Shown here: piece after piece, positions 13,031 through 14,681 of the stretch
How positions within the stretch are numbered: the first letter of the stretch is position 1
Layout: each line of letters opens with the position of its first letter
NCBI GenBank assembly: GCA_910577655.1
Contig: CAJTOW010000098.1
Span: 1-14,681 of the forward strand
DNA length: 14,681 nt
Reading direction: 5' to 3'
From: an uncultured Lachnospiraceae bacterium
GTDB taxonomy: Bacteria > Bacillota > Clostridia > Lachnospirales > Lachnospiraceae
Translations under genes and position numbers: made by a program
The notes under the pieces: model-generated
Told to the model about the DNA's origin: nothing
Seen by the model: the letters and a program-made list of their open reading frames with translations, nothing else
The model's database searches: none

Positions 13031-14681
13031 ATGGCAGAACAGAAGGATACTTTGAACCGACAGGCATTATTTACAGATGAGACCCAGGACTATCGCAGAC
13101 CTGAGGAGCCAGATACCGGGGATCTGGTATGCCTGCGTTTCCGCACAGCCAGAGATAATGCAGATCATGTATATTATATTGAGGAAGAGACTGGGACTAA
13201 GGCTGGGATGACCAGGGTCTCGTCCGATGAGCTGTTTGATTATTATGAATATCACCTGATTGCTGATGAGGTGGTGCAGTACTATTACTTCGAGATCGTC
13301 AGGGGGATGGAGACAGTCTTCTACAACCGCCTGGGGATCGTGAAAGAGCCGGATATGGAGGCAGCTTTTCGGATCACCCCCGGTTTCCACACGCCAGAGT
13401 GGGCCAAGGGCGCGGTTATGTACCAGATCTTTGTGGACCGGTTTTGCAATGGGGATCATTCCAACAATGTGATGGAACAGGAATATGTCTACGTAGGGCG
13501 CCCGGTTCATTTTGTGGACCGCTGGGATCAGAATCCGTCCACCATGGATGTGGGCTGCTTCTATGGCGGCGACCTGCAGGGGGTCTGGGATAAGCTGGAC
13601 TATCTCCAGGACCTGGGGATCGAGGTCATTTACTTCAATCCCCTGTTTGTGTCTCCTTCCAATCATAAGTATGACACCCAGGATTATGATCACATTGATC
13701 CCCATTATGGGGTGATCGTAAAGGATGGTGGGGAGAATGTGGCGCCGGACGCCCGTACCAATAAGGGAGCCACCCGCTATCAGCTGCGCAGTGCCGACCC
13801 GGAGAATCTGGCGGCCAGCGACCAGTTCTTTGCCCGGTTCGTGGAGGAGGTTCACCGCCGTGGGATGCGGGTGATCATAGACGGTGTGTTCAATCACTGC
13901 GGCTCCTTCAACAAATGGATGGACCGGGAGGGAATCTACGCCAGCCAGGGCAGCTATGTCCCCGGCGCTTACCATGATAAAAAGAGTCCCTACCGGATGT
14001 TCTTCCGATTCGGCCCTAACAGCAAATGGCCGGATAACAGTCATTACGAGAGCTGGTGGGGCTTTGACACCCTGCCCAAGCTGAATTACGAGGAGTCGGA
14101 GACCCTGCTTCACCATGTGCTGGAAATTGCCCGAAAATGGGTCTGTGCCCCTTACTGCGTTGACGGCTGGAGGCTGGACGTGGCCTCGGATCTGGGCCAC
14201 AGTGAGGACTTCAACCACCGGTTCTGGCGGGAGTTCCGCAAAGCGGTCAAGAAGGCCAATCCCCAGGCTGTCATCCTGGCGGAGCATTACGGAGATCCCA
14301 GGCCCTGGCTCATGGGGGATGAGTGGGATACCATCATGAATTACGATGCATTCATGGAGCCTGTATCCTGGTTTCTGACTGGCATGGAGAAGCACAGCGA
14401 CGAGTACCGGGAGGAGCTGGACGGGGACGGGGATCAGTTCTTCGCCTCCATGGAGCGGGCCATGAGCCGGATGCAGACCCAGTCGGTGATGACTTCCATG
14501 AACCAGCTGTCCAACCACGATCACAGCCGTTTTCTGACCCGGACCAACCGCATGGCAGGACGGATCGGTACAGCGGGGCCGGAGTTGGCCGGCACCGGCA
14601 TCAACCTGGGACTCTACCGGGAGGCGGTACTGATCCAGATGACCTGGCCCGGTGCGCCCACCCTCTACTATGGGGACGAAA
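13031..14681 (+). CDS. Alpha-amylase/neopullulanase-type GH13 enzyme (3' end outside window)
   Basis: The open frame covers 550 codons and runs off the right edge. The N-terminal part (about residues 25-120, LRFRTARDNADHVYYIEEET) resembles the CBM34 domain of neopullulanases and cyclomaltodextrinases. The GH13 barrel starts at VMYQIFVDRF (from about 128). All catalytic motifs are intact: region I DGVFNH (284-289), region II GWRLDVAS with R381 and the nucleophile D383, region III AEHYG with acid/base E418, and region IV NHD with D497. It should hydrolyse alpha-1,4-glucosidic bonds in maltodextrins or cyclodextrins in the cytoplasm; no signal peptide is seen. AGGAAGG (13015-13021) is 9 bases before ATG 13031. 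An in-frame GTG at 13007 with GGGGAAGGTGG upstream is a possible alternative start. Confidence 0.92.
   Translation, partial: MAEQKDTLNRQALFTDETQDYRRPEEPDTGDLVCLRFRTARDNADHVYYIEEETGTKAGMTRVSSDELFDYYEYHLIADEVVQYYYFEIVRGMETVFYNRLGIVKEPDMEAAFRITPGFHTPEWAKGAVMYQIFVDRFCNGDHSNNVMEQEYVYVGRPVHFVDRWDQNPSTMDVGCFYGGDLQGVWDKLDYLQDLGIEVIYFNPLFVSPSNHKYDTQDYDHIDPHYGVIVKDGGENVAPDARTNKGATRYQLRSADPENLAASDQFFARFVEEVHRRGMRVIIDGVFNHCGSFNKWMDREGIYASQGSYVPGAYHDKKSPYRMFFRFGPNSKWPDNSHYESWWGFDTLPKLNYEESETLLHHVLEIARKWVCAPYCVDGWRLDVASDLGHSEDFNHRFWREFRKAVKKANPQAVILAEHYGDPRPWLMGDEWDTIMNYDAFMEPVSWFLTGMEKHSDEYREELDGDGDQFFASMERAMSRMQTQSVMTSMNQLSNHDHSRFLTRTNRMAGRIGTAGPELAGTGINLGLYREAVLIQMTWPGAPTLYYGDE

Noticed and set aside
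13067..14524. 485-residue open frame on the minus strand
   Set aside because: It is antisense to an intact GH13 enzyme with all catalytic motifs, shows no family pattern, and has no binding site or promoter. Long antisense frames are common opposite G+C-rich coding sequence.
1..14681. tRNA, rRNA, CRISPR array, attachment site or complete insertion sequence
   Set aside because: I saw no cloverleaf with a T-loop motif, no regularly spaced repeats, and no transposase with terminal inverted repeats. The only mobile-type gene trace is the Rpn remnant.

Overview
The window looks like chromosomal DNA of a spore-forming Clostridia bacterium, most likely of the family Lachnospiraceae. The reasons are the block hup-rqcP-yabP-yabQ-divIC-spoIIE-tilS-hpt-ftsH, which is a known Firmicutes order, strong AGGAGG-type ribosome binding sites, moderately high G+C, and glycogen/starch enzymes of Clostridia type. 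I cannot name a species. All genes I support are on the + strand.

Layout. (1) Positions 1-542 hold the 5'-truncated remnant of an Rpn/PD-(D/E)XK 'transposase' nuclease. (2) Positions 549-2343 hold a good promoter and a two-gene unit: a sugar-phosphate-type nucleotidyltransferase overlapping exodeoxyribonuclease III. (3) Positions 2352-2470 hold a multi-hairpin intergenic element closed by a 9-bp inverted repeat. (4) Positions 2558-4831 encode a GlgX/pullulanase-like GH13 protein in which all three catalytic carboxylates appear replaced. (5) Positions 4856-4930 hold a palindromic element. (6) From a strong promoter at 4971 comes the hup-rqcP-yabP-yabQ-divIC-spoIIE series. (7) Positions 8387-8509 hold three back-to-back hairpins. 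(8) Then come tilS-hpt-ftsH. (9) After a terminator at 12911-12940 and a new promoter, an intact CBM34/GH13 amylase or neopullulanase runs off the right edge.

How the genes fit together. The centre mixes housekeeping functions (HU nucleoid protein, RqcP for stalled ribosomes, DivIC for division, TilS for tRNA-Ile, Hpt for purine salvage, FtsH for membrane proteolysis) with sporulation functions (YabP/YabQ for the cortex, SpoIIE phosphatase for sigma-F activation). The flanks concern alpha-glucan metabolism, one protein apparently active and one apparently a pseudoenzyme.

Most interesting points. Upstream of both yabP and spoIIE the Shine-Dalgarno sequence lies in the 3' arm of a two-tier hairpin, and a candidate local promoter lies inside the same hairpin. 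A transcript started locally would lose the 5' arm and free the ribosome binding site, while read-through RNA would be closed or terminated. This would let one gene cluster serve vegetative and sporulation programmes. SpoIIE here lacks its whole membrane domain. TilS carries about 120 residues of low-complexity linker and overlaps hpt by 89 bases. The GH13 pseudoenzyme keeps the family scaffold without its catalytic residues.
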